Shown here one piece after another: positions 40,584-50,143 of a stretch of DNA of 64,000 nucleotides. Where the stretch lies: assembly GCF_016097405.1 (NCBI RefSeq), contig NZ_JAEHGD010000001.1:1024307-1088306 (forward strand), in the 5' to 3' direction. The notes under the pieces were generated by a model. The model made no database searches, was not told the DNA's origin, and worked only from the letters and a program-made list of their open reading frames with translations. Made by a program: the position numbers and the translations under genes. This stretch comes from a methane-oxidizing endosymbiont of Gigantopelta aegis (lineage in GTDB: Bacteria; Pseudomonadota; Gammaproteobacteria; Methylococcales; Methylomonadaceae). The stretch's first letter is position 1. Every line of letters begins with the position of its first letter.

Positions 40584-41545
40584 CCTATCAGGCACCTTCT
40601 CGACTCACCCCGACAACACATCAGCGTAATGCGGATAAATTATCAAAGATTCCGGTCAAAGTCGAAAAGACCAAAACCGTACTCCGCAAACCCGATTGGA
40701 TCCGTATAAAAGTTCCCTCTGGTAATCAGGTTGCCCGTGTCAAACAGAATTTGCGAGCCAATAGTTTACATAGCGTATGTGAAGAGGCCGCATGTCCAAA
40801 TTTAGGTGAATGCTTTAGCCAGGGTACCGCGACGTTTATGATTTTAGGTGATTTATGCACCCGACGCTGTCCGTTTTGCGATGTTGCTCACGGCCGACCA
40901 CAAGCGCCCGATAAGCAGGAGCCTTTTAACCTCGCCAATACTATTGAACAAATGGGCTTGCGTTATGTTGTCATCACTTCTGTCAATCGGGACGACTTAA
41001 AAGATGGTGGTGCGGGTCATTTTGCTGCGTGCATACAAGCCATACGGCAACAAACGCCCAACACCCGAATTGAAATCCTGGTACCCGATTTCAGGGGGCG
41101 CCAAGCTGTCGCTATCGAAGCCTTGCAACAACAACCGTGTGATGTCTTCAACCACAACCTTGAAACCGTCCCCCGCTTGTATAAAAAAGCACGGCCTGGT
41201 GCAAATTACGTCGAATCGCTAAAGCTGTTACAGCAATTTAAACAAAAGCAGCCTCATATCCCTACGAAATCCGGTTTAATGGTTGGAATCGGTGAAACTG
41301 AGGATGAAGTCGTCGCCGTCATGGAAGACTTGCTCACGCACGGCTGCTCAATGTTGACGATAGGACAATATTTACAGCCGAGTAAAGACCATTTACCAGT
41401 ACATGAATACATTCACCCAGATCAATTCAAACGCTATGCCAACCTTGCAAAACAATTAGGTTTTCAGCAAGTCGCTAGTGCGCCGCTCGTTCGTTCCTCT
41501 TATCACGCAGATTTACAAGCTCAAGCTGTCGTTTCTGTGAAATAG
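40580..41545 (+). CDS. lipA: Lipoyl synthase
   Basis: A 321-aa radical-SAM enzyme inserting two sulfurs into octanoyl domains. The auxiliary cluster motif is [12 protein letters not shown], the radical-SAM CxxxCxxC is [10 protein letters not shown], and the final cluster Ser is in LVRSSYHAD. It depends on Fe-S clusters, supplied here probably by the SUF operon at the window end. Last gene of the mreB-lipA string. Confidence 0.97.
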   Translation: MTYQAPSRLTPTTHQRNADKLSKIPVKVEKTKTVLRKPDWIRIKVPSGNQVARVKQNLRANSLHSVCEEAACPNLGECFSQGTATFMILGDLCTRRCPFCDVAHGRPQAPDKQEPFNLANTIEQMGLRYVVITSVNRDDLKDGGAGHFAACIQAIRQQTPNTRIEILVPDFRGRQAVAIEALQQQPCDVFNHNLETVPRLYKKARPGANYVESLKLLQQFKQKQPHIPTKSGLMVGIGETEDEVVAVMEDLLTHGCSMLTIGQYLQPSKDHLPVHEYIHPDQFKRYANLAKQLGFQQVASAPLVRSSYHADLQAQAVVSVK

Positions 41546-41684
41546 TTCAAGCTATTGTTTTTATAAATAAAAACTCTGAAACACATCACATTTTATTTTC
41601 GAAAAACCGGATGGATATCAAATTCTCAAATCCTATTCCGCCTTACCCTGTCGCTGTAGTTTTTACAGTTATAGGAGAACGAAG

Positions 41685-41966
41685 ATGTGTGGAAAAATGG
41701 GACACAATGAAATAGAGTCCATGCAAAATATGATGGCAATGTCAGCTTATTTTGTGATTGCCGAAGTATTAGATATCGATGCAATGGAATTAGAAGATAA
41801 GCAAGATTTAGATCACGATCTTCATTTAACCGAAAAGAAGCGTCAACTATTATCAGATTCAATCGAGGATATGTTTAATGGCTTGAAGCTGGATTTTTCA
41901 AAAATCCATCAGATTAAAGACATCGTCGCTCAAGTGATCAATCAGAACGTTAATACATTACATTGA
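41685..41966 (+). CDS. Small ACP-like protein lacking the phosphopantetheine serine
   Basis: A 93-aa acidic protein with a strong AGGAGA site. Residues 45-64 (DLHLTEKKRQLLSDSIEDMF) align without gaps to the acyl-carrier-protein helix DLGLDSLDLVELVMALEEEF. The following LKLDFSKIHQIKDIVAQVI matches the ACP end. The Ser of the DSL motif is Glu (TEK), so it cannot carry a phosphopantetheine arm in the normal way. It could be a structural or regulatory ACP relative; function unknown. It has its own terminator and is separate from lipA by 139 bp. Confidence 0.65.
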   Translation: MCGKMGHNEIESMQNMMAMSAYFVIAEVLDIDAMELEDKQDLDHDLHLTEKKRQLLSDSIEDMFNGLKLDFSKIHQIKDIVAQVINQNVNTLH

Positions 41967-41971
41967 TAGAA

Positions 41972-42005
41972 GCAAAAAGGCTGTCACTTTCGACAGCCTT
42001 TTTGC
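41972..42005. terminator. Bidirectional terminator
   Basis: The stem AAAAAGGCTGTC / GACAGCCTTTTT with loop ACTTTC-type bases carries T runs on both strands. It can end both the plus-strand small gene and the minus-strand amtB transcript. Confidence 0.9.
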
Positions 42006-42025
42006 GCTCTATATATTTAAGCGAA

Positions 42026-43288
42026 TTATCCTTTACTACTATCTGTAAATTCGGGATACGCCTCCATACCACACTCAGAAAAATCAACGCCTTGATACTC
42101 TTCCTCTTCACTCACTCGAATACCAAATATAACTTTGATGATATACCAAGTAATAAAGCTGGCAATAAACACAAAACCTAAAATTGAGACGATACCAATT
42201 AATTGAGCAGAAAGTTTAGCCTCTGGATTTGTCAAGCAGACAGCCAATAAGCCCCAAATACCGACAACACCATGAACCGATAATGCCCCAACAGGATCAT
42301 CTATTTTTAATTTATCCATTCCCAAAATCGAGAAAAAGACAAGAACTCCACCGACAGCGCCAATTAACGTCGCAATCAGTGGTGTCGGTGTCAAAGGCTC
42401 GGCTGTAATCGCAACTAACCCTGCCAACGCACCATTTAAAACCATCGACAAGTCAGCCTTACCAAACATAAATTGAGATGTCAGTAAGGCAGCAACAACA
42501 CCACCCGCTGCAGCAGCGTTCGTGTTAACAAAAACCAATGCAACGGCATTTGCTTCGCCAACATCCGATATTTTTAATTCAGAACCACCATTAAAACCAA
42601 ACCACCCCATCCATAAAATAAATGTTCCCAGCGTCGCTAATGGCAGATTACAGCCTGGAATTGGATGTATTTCACCATTAGGCCCATATTTTCCTTTACG
42701 CGCCCCCAACAATAAAACACCTGCCAATGCCGCCGTTGCACCACACATATGAACGACACCAGAACCGGCAAAGTCCAGAAAACCCAAACCATCTAAAAAC
42801 CCACCACCCCATTTCCAGAAGCCTTGGATTGGATAAATAAATCCTGTCATGACGACAGCAAATATTAAAAAAGCCACCAATTTCATTCTTTCGGCAACGG
42901 CACCCGAAACAATAGACATCGCCGTCGCAACGAAAACAACCTGAAAGAAAAAATCGGCCATAGTTGAATAGTAGGTTTCTCCTTTACTATTCAATACAGT
43001 TTCCAATGAATTATCTCCACCCAACAAAAAACCAATGCCAGGCCAGACACTGTTCACAGCTTCCCCCGGATACATTAAATTATATCCACACAACATATAC
43101 ATCACGCAAGCAATTGCAAACAAAGCAACATTCTTGGTCAGAATTTCGGTAGTATTTTTAGCTCGAACCAAGCCTGCTTCCAACATGGCGAAACCAGCCG
43201 CCATCCACATGACCAAGGCCCCACAGATTAAAAAATAAAAAGTGTCCAGTGCGTAACTCAGTTCGACCAATGTATTCAAATTTTCCAT
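42026..43288 (-). CDS. amtB: Ammonium transporter
   Basis: A 420-aa Amt protein with eleven membrane helices. The ATG at 43288 (MENLNTLVELSYALDTFYF) has GGAG upstream; a TTG 12 bp earlier is an alternative. Signature segments: MWMAAGFAMLEAGLVRAKNT, DFAGSGVVHMCGATAALAG and HGVVGIWGLLAV. There is no signal peptide of the E. coli kind. It is co-transcribed with glnK, 17 bp away, whose product blocks the channel when nitrogen is plentiful. Confidence 0.96.
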   Translation of the reverse strand: MENLNTLVELSYALDTFYFLICGALVMWMAAGFAMLEAGLVRAKNTTEILTKNVALFAIACVMYMLCGYNLMYPGEAVNSVWPGIGFLLGGDNSLETVLNSKGETYYSTMADFFFQVVFVATAMSIVSGAVAERMKLVAFLIFAVVMTGFIYPIQGFWKWGGGFLDGLGFLDFAGSGVVHMCGATAALAGVLLLGARKGKYGPNGEIHPIPGCNLPLATLGTFILWMGWFGFNGGSELKISDVGEANAVALVFVNTNAAAAGGVVAALLTSQFMFGKADLSMVLNGALAGLVAITAEPLTPTPLIATLIGAVGGVLVFFSILGMDKLKIDDPVGALSVHGVVGIWGLLAVCLTNPEAKLSAQLIGIVSILGFVFIASFITWYIIKVIFGIRVSEEEEYQGVDFSECGMEAYPEFTDSSKG

Positions 43289-43305
43289 GTTATTCTCCAA
43301 GGCTC

Positions 43306-43659
<354 letters not shown>

Positions 43660-43685
43660 TTATAAAAACAGCATAAAAAGAATAA

Positions 43686-43701
43686 AGCACAATACATGCC
43701 A
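43686..43701 (-). promoter_or_regulatory. Sigma-54 promoter of glnK-amtB
   Basis: On the minus strand TGGCATGTATTGTGCT fits the -24/-12 consensus TGGCACRN4TTGCW: GG and GC are 10 bp apart, with two mismatches. The start of transcription would be about 30 bp before the glnK ATG. Confidence 0.75.
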
Positions 43702-43757
43702 CAAACATAAATTATTGATATAAAACACAATTACAAGAAGAAAAGCCACAACCGAAC

Positions 43758-43772
43758 GCACCATAATGGGGC
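43758..43772. promoter_or_regulatory. NtrC-like enhancer site
   Basis: GCACCATAATGGGGC matches the NtrC palindrome GCACC-N5-GGTGC at nine of ten bases. It lies about 90 bp upstream of the predicted sigma-54 start, a normal enhancer position. Confidence 0.55.
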
Positions 43773-43854
43773 ATACAAGAAAAAAGCGCCTCATTTTGAT
43801 ACATTCCCCCTTCAAGTTAACCCTCGGTAATACCTGACTCATTTTCCAAAGGCC

Positions 43855-43890
43855 AAAAAAAAGCCCAACCTTAGTATTAAGGTTGGGCTT
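43855..43890 (-). terminator. Terminator of the rRNA operon
   Basis: On the minus strand, directly after 5S, the stem AAAGCCCAACCTTA / TAAGGTTGGGCTTT with a GTAT-type loop is followed by a T run (complement of the A run at 43855-43862). Confidence 0.9.
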
Positions 43891-43901
43891 TATTTTAAGA
43901 G

Positions 43902-44017
43902 CCTGGCGATTCCCTACTTTCACATGGCAACCTGCCACACTATCATCGGCGCTAAGCGGTTTCACTTCCGAGTTCGGGATGGGATCGGGTGGTTCACGCT
44001 CGCTATGTTCACCAGGC
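43902..44017 (-). rRNA. 5S ribosomal RNA
   Basis: The minus strand reads TGCCTGGTGAACATAGCGAG..., then the conserved CCCATCCCGAACTCGGAAG and ends GGGAATCGCCAGGC. About 116 nt, the usual size. Last gene of the rRNA operon. The 44018-44142 spacer to 23S contains no tRNA. Confidence 0.95.
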
Positions 44018-44274
44018 AAACTGTTTTGGCCTGTAAAGGCCGTTGCCTTGAGGGTTTCCCCTCGATGCAGAAATCTGTAATCTCATGCAGTCAAAACGTT
44101 ATGTCATCGCTCACATAACACCAAACTCATTGGGTGTTATATGGTCAAGCCTCACGGGCAATTAGTACGGGTTAGCTTCATACATTACTGCACGTCCACA
44201 TCCCGCCTATCAACGTTGTGGTCTTCAACGGCCCTTCAGGGACTTTAAGTCCCAGTGAGATCTCATCTTGGGAG

Positions 44275-44308
<34 letters not shown>

Positions 44309-44426
44309 TGTCCGTTCATAGCTACCCGGCAATGCCACTGGCGTGACAACCGGAACACCAGAGGAACGTCCACTCCGGTCCTCTCGTACTAGGAGCAGCT
44401 TCCTCAAATCTCAAACGCCCACGGCA

Positions 44427-44553
<127 letters not shown>

Positions 44554-44582
44554 ACCGCCGTCGATATGAACTCTTGGGCGGT

Positions 44583-44638
<56 letters not shown>

Positions 44639-44960
44639 AGAACCACCGGATCACTAAGACCTACTTTCGTACCTGCTCGACACGTCCGTCTCGCAGTCAA
44701 GCACCCTTATGCCTTTGCACAAACCTCCTGATTTCCGACCAGGATTAGGGTACCTTCGTGCTCCTCCGTTACGCTTTGGGAGGAGACCGCCCCAGTCAAA
44801 CTACCCACCATACACTGTCCCCAACCCGGATAACGGGCCTAGGTTAGAACTTCAAACATACCAGGCTGGTATTTCAAGGACGACTCCACGAGAACTGGCG
44901 TCCTCGCTTCACAGTCTCCCAGCTATCCTACACAAGTAGGTTCAAAGTCCAGTGTAAAGC

Positions 44961-44993
<33 letters not shown>

Positions 44994-45064
44994 CCGCGGG
45001 TATACGGCATCTTCACCGCAATTTCAATTTCACTGAGTCTCGGGTGGAGACAGTGTGGCCATCG

Positions 45065-45158
<94 letters not shown>

Positions 45159-45168
45159 CAAGAGCTTC

Positions 45169-45459
45169 CCCCTCACCTAGATTATCTAAACTGTCACGTA
45201 TTCGTTGTTTCAAACTATGATACGCTTTTCCACTACGCTTTAAGTTACTTTCTCTTTTTTCTTGCAGCCTGCTCTGTTAAGTAAGCTTCATAATAAGAAA
45301 GTATCCAATCTTGTGTTTTTTAGTCGATTTATTTGCTCCGTTTTTATGTTGATTAAAACGCTGTTTTAAGTCAGCGGTATAACCTAAATAAAACGTGTCT
45401 TTTTCTCGACTATAAAGTACATAAACGTAATACATTTTATAAATAATCTAGGTGAGGGG
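45169..45459 (-). repeat. 23S rRNA intervening sequence 1 (291 bp, helix 68 tip)
   Basis: It is bounded by a perfect 17-bp inverted repeat, CCCCTCACCTAGATTAT at 45169-45185 and its complement at 45443-45459. It replaces the few loop bases between GAGCTTC and TAACCCC that cap helix 68 in normal 23S rRNA (about E. coli 1865-1875). The arms would form a long stem suitable for RNase III. It contains a decayed GIY-YIG frame in the rRNA sense. It shares its end sequence with three smaller insertions in this operon. Confidence 0.88.
45186..45435 (-). pseudogene. Degenerate small GIY-YIG nuclease-like frame inside the 23S insertion
   Basis: From an ATG at 45435 the minus strand reads MYYVYVLYSREKDTFYLGYT, then ADLKQRFNQHKNGANKSTKKHK: the GIY-YIG core (YVYVL...YLGYT) with the catalytic Arg and His. 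A one-base deletion after KKHK shifts the frame; the next part, WILSYYEAYLTEQAARK with the catalytic Glu, is in the third frame. An extra A in the A6 run shifts back to RESNLKRSGKAYHSLKQRIR. The frame then runs through the inverted-repeat arm (LGEG) into 23S rRNA. Family members are about 80-95 aa, so the whole domain was once present. Assembly error in the two runs is a possible alternative. Confidence 0.8.
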
Positions 45460-45474
45460 TAACCCCATCAATTA

Positions 45475-45509
<35 letters not shown>

Positions 45510-46220
45510 GTCCACTTTCGTGTTTGCAGAGTGCTATGTTTTTGCTAAACAGTCGCAGCCACCAGTTTAATGCTACCCTCTTCAGCTCCACCCGCAAGGG
45601 GCTTCACTTACCAAGGGCGTACCTTCTCCCGAAGTTACGGTACCATTTTGCCTAGTTCCTTCACCCGAGTTCTCTCAAGCGCCTTAGAATTCTCATCCCA
45701 CCCACCTGTGTCGGTTTGGGGTACGGCTCGTCATAGCCTGAAGCTTAGAGGTTTTTCTTGGAAGCCGGGCATCAATCACTTCGCACGCTTAAAAGCATGC
45801 TTCGTCATCACGCCTCAGGATTAACAAGAGCCCGGATTTACCTAAGCTCTCTCCCTACACGCTTAAACGACCTAATCCAACAGGTCGCTGACCTAGCCTT
45901 CTCCGTCACCCCATCGCAGCTATAACAAGTACAGGAATATTAACCTGTTTTCCATCGACTACGCCTCTCGGCCTCGCCTTAGGTGCCGACTAACCCTGCG
46001 TCGATTAGCGTTGCGCAGGAAACCTTGGGCTTTCGGCGTGGGGTTTTTCACCCCCATTATCGTTACTCATGTCAGCATTCGCACTTCTGATACCTCCAGC
46101 AAACTTCTCAGTTCACCTTCGCAGGCGTACAGAACGCTCCTCTACCACTCATCCTAAAGGATGAATCCGTAGCTTCGGTACATAGCTTAGCCCCGGTAAA
46201 TCTTCCGCGCAGGCCGACTC

Positions 46221-46285
<65 letters not shown>

Positions 46286-46775
46286 GGCCTTCCCACATCG
46301 TTTTCCACTGAGCTATGATTTTGGGACCTTAGCTGACGGTCTGGGCTGTTTCCCTTTCCACGACGAACCTTATCACCCGCCGTGTGTCTCCCGTGCTGCA
46401 ACTTGTTGGTATTCGGAGTTTGCATCGGGTTGGTAAGTCGGGATGACCCCCTAGCCGAAACAGTGCTCTACCCCCAACAGTTATACACGAGGCGCTACCT
46501 AAATAGCTTTCGAGGAGAACCAGCTATCTCCGGGCTTGATTAGCCTTTCACTCCGATCCACAGCTCATCCGCTCATTTTTCAACATAAGTCGGTTCGGTC
46601 CTCCAGTTGGTATTACCCAACCTTCAACCTGGCCATGGATAGATCGCCCGGTTTCGGGTCTACACCTTGCGACTTTTCGCCCTATTAAGACTCGCTTTCG
46701 CTACGCCTCCCTTATTCAGTTAAGCTTGCCACAAAATGTAAGTCGCTGACCCATTATACAAAAGGTACGCAGTCA

Positions 46776-46878
46776 CCCCCCACCTAGATGGCACTCACAA
46801 GACTCGTGAATGTTGTCTTTCGGTGCTTCACTTAGAGGCGTGGTGTTTTAAACACCAGAATACCATCTAGGTGAGGGG
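46776..46878 (-). repeat. 23S rRNA intervening sequence 2 (103 bp, helix 25)
   Basis: Ends CCCCCCACCTAGATGG (46776-46791) and CCATCTAGGTGAGGGG (46863-46878) pair with one mismatch. It replaces the tip of helix 25, a known hot spot for insertions in bacterial 23S rRNA. The inside is non-coding and holds a small hairpin (GGTGTTTTAAACACC). The terminal sequence is the same as in the other three insertions. Confidence 0.88.
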
Positions 46879-47597
46879 CTCCCACTGCTTGTACGCATAC
46901 GGTTTCAGGATCTATTTCACTCCCCTCTCCGGGGTTCTTTTCGCCTTTCCCTCACGGTACTGGTTCACTATCGGTCAGTAAGGAGTATTTAGCCTTGGAG
47001 GATGGTCCCCCATATTCAGTCAACGTTTCACGTGCGCCGACCTACTCGATTTCATCCAGCACCATTTTTCGTGTACTGGGTTATCACCATCTATGACTGC
47101 ACTTTCCAGAGCATTCCACTAAATGGTGCTGGACTTAAGGGCTAATCCCCGTTCGCTCGCCGCTACTTAGGGAATCTCGGTTGATTTCTTTTCCTCGGGG
47201 TACTTAGATGTTTCAGTTCTCCCGGTTCGCCTCCTTACCCTATGTATTCAGGTAAGGATAATCGACTTGGTGTCGATTGGGTTTCCCATTCGGAAATCCA
47301 CGGATCAAAGAATGTTTGCATTCTCCCCGTGGCTTATCGCATGCTACAACGTCCTTCATCGCCTCTTACTGCCTAGGCATCCACCGTATGCGCTTATTCA
47401 CTTGACCATATAACCCCAATCAGTCTGTTTGACTGCACTTTCTTTCGAAACTGCGGCTGAACATCTGTTGTGTTATATCGTCAGCTGACACTACGATTTT
47501 TCTGCTTGAGAACTCATTAGCATCAAGTCAATAGTCGCCTATTGTTTGATGTAACTCGTTTCGATTCTGTTTAAGAATCGGTTACAGATTTCCACAT

Positions 47598-47608
47598 TGT
47601 TAAAGAGC
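47598..47608 (-). promoter_or_regulatory. boxA-like antitermination element before 23S
   Basis: The minus strand reads AGCTCTTTAACA, close to the rrn boxA consensus TGCTCTTTAACA. It sits in the spacer between tRNA-Ala and 23S. The rest of 47411-47701 is leader and processing-stem sequence with no gene. Confidence 0.65.
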
Positions 47609-47701
47609 TATTAGTCTTTTTTTAAAACTAATGCTATCGGTTCTCGATAATAGTTTTTATCGAAATCAGATAGCATTGGTTTCTTCCCACCTGCCTCATG
47701 A

Positions 47702-47777
47702 TGGTGGAGCCAGGGAGGATCGAACTCCCGACCTCCTGCGTGCAAGGCAGGCGCTCTCCCAGCTGAGCTATGGCCCC
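47702..47777 (-). tRNA. tRNA-Ala (TGC)
   Basis: Minus-strand cloverleaf GGGGCCATAGCTCAGCTGG..., anticodon loop CTTGCAC (TGC), T-arm GGGAGTTCGATCCTCCC, with encoded CCA. In the 16S-23S spacer. Confidence 0.97.
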
Positions 47778-47878
47778 AGTAAACTGGTATTTGCTGTTAA
47801 GCAATTCCCGCTTTCCCAGACCATCTCCCGTTTAATCTATCATGACCAATCCTTTTGATTCGCCTTTTAGATTATTCG

Positions 47879-47959
47879 GATTTTGTGTTGATCAAGGCAA
47901 ATGGTCGCGTAGCGTACGTTAGTACGTGAGCGAGCATTTAACGCAGAGCAACGCAAAAT
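47879..47959. repeat. Long imperfect palindrome in the tRNA spacer
   Basis: ATTTTGTGTTG at 47879 pairs with CAACGCAAAAT at 47949-47959. The inside continues as an imperfect stem (AAATGGTCGCGTAGCGTAC against GTACGTGAGCGAGCATTT) around GTTA. The whole 81-bp segment lies immediately next to tRNA-Ile. It may be a REP-like repeat or a processing structure. Confidence 0.6.
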
Positions 47960-48036
<77 letters not shown>

Positions 48037-48226
48037 AGGCTCATCTTCTCTCTCAATCGAAATAATTTGTTGTGGACACTCATGACGGCTTTTAGCTGTC
48101 TTTGTAAGGAGGTGATCCAGCCCCAGGTTCCCCTAGGGCTACCTTGTTACGACTTCACCCCAGTCATGAATCACTCCGTGGTGACCGCCCTCCTAAAAGG
48201 TTGGACTAGCCACTTCTGGAGCAACC

Positions 48227-48281
<55 letters not shown>

Positions 48282-48312
48282 ACATTCTGATTCGCGATTA
48301 CTAGCGATTCCG

Positions 48313-48345
<33 letters not shown>

Positions 48346-48437
48346 GACTGGACCGGCTTTGTGAGATTTGCTTACCCTCGCGAGTTCGCTGCCCTCTGTA
48401 CCGGCCATTGTAGCACGTGTGTAGCCCACCCCATAAG

Positions 48438-48490
<53 letters not shown>

Positions 48491-48548
48491 CTCCCTAGAG
48501 TTCTCAGCTTAACCTGCTAGCAACTAAGGATAAGGGTTGCGCTCGTTA

Positions 48549-48604
<56 letters not shown>

Positions 48605-48681
48605 CTCCAGGTTCCCGAAGGCACTCCTCTATCTCTAAAGGATTCCTGGGATGTCAAGGGGTGGTAAGGTTCTTCGCGTTG

Positions 48682-48731
<50 letters not shown>

Positions 48732-48732
48732 A

Positions 48733-48769
<37 letters not shown>

Positions 48770-48826
48770 TCAACTTAATACGTTAGCTCCACCACTAAGC
48801 GCTCAATGCGCCCAACGGTTAGTTGA

Positions 48827-48871
<45 letters not shown>

Positions 48872-49101
48872 ACCCACGCTTTCGTACCTCAGCGTCAGTT
48901 TGAGTCCAGGAGTCGCCTTCGCCACTGGTGTTCCTTCCGATCTCTACGCATTTCACCGCTACACCGGAAATTCCACTCCCCTCTACTCAACTCTAGTCTG
49001 CCAGTCTCAAAAGCCGTTCCCAGGTTGAGCCCAGGGCTTTCACTTCTGACTTAACAAACCGCCTACGCACGCTTTACGCCCAGTAATTCCGATTAACGCT
49101 C

Positions 49102-49149
<48 letters not shown>

Positions 49150-49250
49150 CTTCTGAAGGTAATGTCAAGACACGGGGTATTGGCCCGTGTGTTTTCCTCC
49201 CTTCTGAAAGTGCTTTACAACCCTCAGGCCTTCTTCACACACGCGGTATT

Positions 49251-49341
<91 letters not shown>

Positions 49342-49452
49342 GTCCTCTCAGACCAGCTATAGATCGTCGCCTTGGTAGGCCTTTACCCCACCAACTAGCT
49401 AATCTAACGCAGGCTCATCCAATGGCGCGAGGTCTAAAAGATCCCCGCTTTC

Positions 49453-49547
49453 ACCCTCACCTAGAATTCAATGTTCTCTACTGAATATGTCAGAACAATG
49501 ACTTCCTAACATATCCTCAATAAAAACACTCAATTCTAGGTGAGGGT
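49453..49547 (-). repeat. 16S rRNA intervening sequence 3 (95 bp, V2 region)
   Basis: Perfect 16-bp ends ACCCTCACCTAGAATT (49453-49468) and AATTCTAGGTGAGGGT (49532-49547). It replaces the hairpin tip of a variable helix near E. coli 16S positions 190-210 (V2). The inside is AT-rich and non-coding. The ends share the family core with the 23S insertions. Confidence 0.87.
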
Positions 49548-49638
49548 CGTATGCGGTATTAGCTTGAGTTTCCCCAAGTTGTCCCCCACCACTGGGCAGA
49601 TTCCTACGCGTTACTCACCCGTCCGCCACTCGTCAGCA

Positions 49639-49703
49639 CCCCTCACCTAAATCTATCGCATGTGTTCTCAACTGCTCTTTAGCAAATAAATTTAGGTGAA
49701 GGG
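49639..49703 (-). repeat. 16S rRNA intervening sequence 4 (65 bp, V1 region)
   Basis: Ends CCCCTCACCTAAAT (49639-49652) and ATTTAGGTGAAGGG (49690-49703) pair with one mismatch. It replaces the tip of helix 6 (about E. coli 75-95, V1). It is the shortest member. Its loop holds CTGCTCTTTAGCAAA, resembling a boxA but probably by chance. Confidence 0.83.
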
Positions 49704-49938
49704 CCTGTTACCGTTCGACTTGCATGTGTTAAGCATACCGCCAGCGTTCAATCTGAGCCATGATCAAACTCTTCAGTTTAATAATGTTTGATACTCTGTA
49801 AGACGAGTATCCAATCTTGGCTCGACCCAGAATCAACGTAAATTCTGCTTTAGAATTGACATGAATATCTGTGTCGAATATCTTAGTACAGTCTAAAATA
49901 TCCACCACAAGTACCCACACAAATTATTTCGATTGTTT

Positions 49939-49950
49939 TGTTAAAGAGCA
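49939..49950 (-). promoter_or_regulatory. boxA antitermination element of the rRNA leader
   Basis: The minus strand reads TGCTCTTTAACA, identical to the E. coli rrn boxA, which binds NusB-S10. Confidence 0.85.
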
Positions 49951-49997
49951 TCGGCCGGATAACCGGTCCGGAGCAACCTGCCCCGTTGAGTCCGACC

Positions 49998-50025
49998 ATT
50001 ATACAGACCCAAATCCGTCTGTCAA
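49998..50025 (-). promoter_or_regulatory. rRNA promoter P2
   Basis: Minus strand: TTGACA (50025-50020), 16 bp, TATAAT (50003-49998), followed by a G/C-rich discriminator (GGTCGG). Both hexamers are perfect. Confidence 0.88.
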
Positions 50026-50108
50026 ATCCTTTTAAAAAAGTTGGAACAAAAAACATCGCCAACCCCGCCGTCCCGGCACTTCGCAATTCCATCGCGAAAG
50101 AGCAGGCC

Positions 50109-50136
50109 ATTATACCCACTTCTTTAAAACTGTCAA
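50109..50136 (-). promoter_or_regulatory. rRNA promoter P1
   Basis: Minus strand: TTGACA (50136-50131), 16 bp, TATAAT (50114-50109), then GGCCTGC. An A/T-rich stretch lies upstream. It overlaps the msbA 3' flank. Confidence 0.88.
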
Positions 50137-50143
50137 ACGGTTT

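Larger units (their letters stand above)
49780..50143 (-). other. rRNA operon promoter and leader region
   Basis: 364 bp between 16S and msbA, without genes. It holds two strong tandem promoters, a boxA and processing stems. The segment upstream of the first promoter is A/T-rich, as in UP elements. Confidence 0.8.

Noticed and set aside
43660-44019. 119-aa minus-strand open frame before glnK
   Set aside because: It overlaps 5S rRNA, the rrn terminator and the glnK control region and has no family signal.
45169-45459. Group I or group II intron in 23S rRNA
   Set aside because: Too short, bounded by a simple palindrome, in a variable hairpin tip, with no intron core elements seen; an intervening sequence fits better.
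49655-49690. boxA-like CTGCTCTTTAGCAAA within the V1 insertion
   Set aside because: It is inside the 16S insertion loop, mismatched at the end, and read within the rRNA rather than in a leader; similarity is probably chance.
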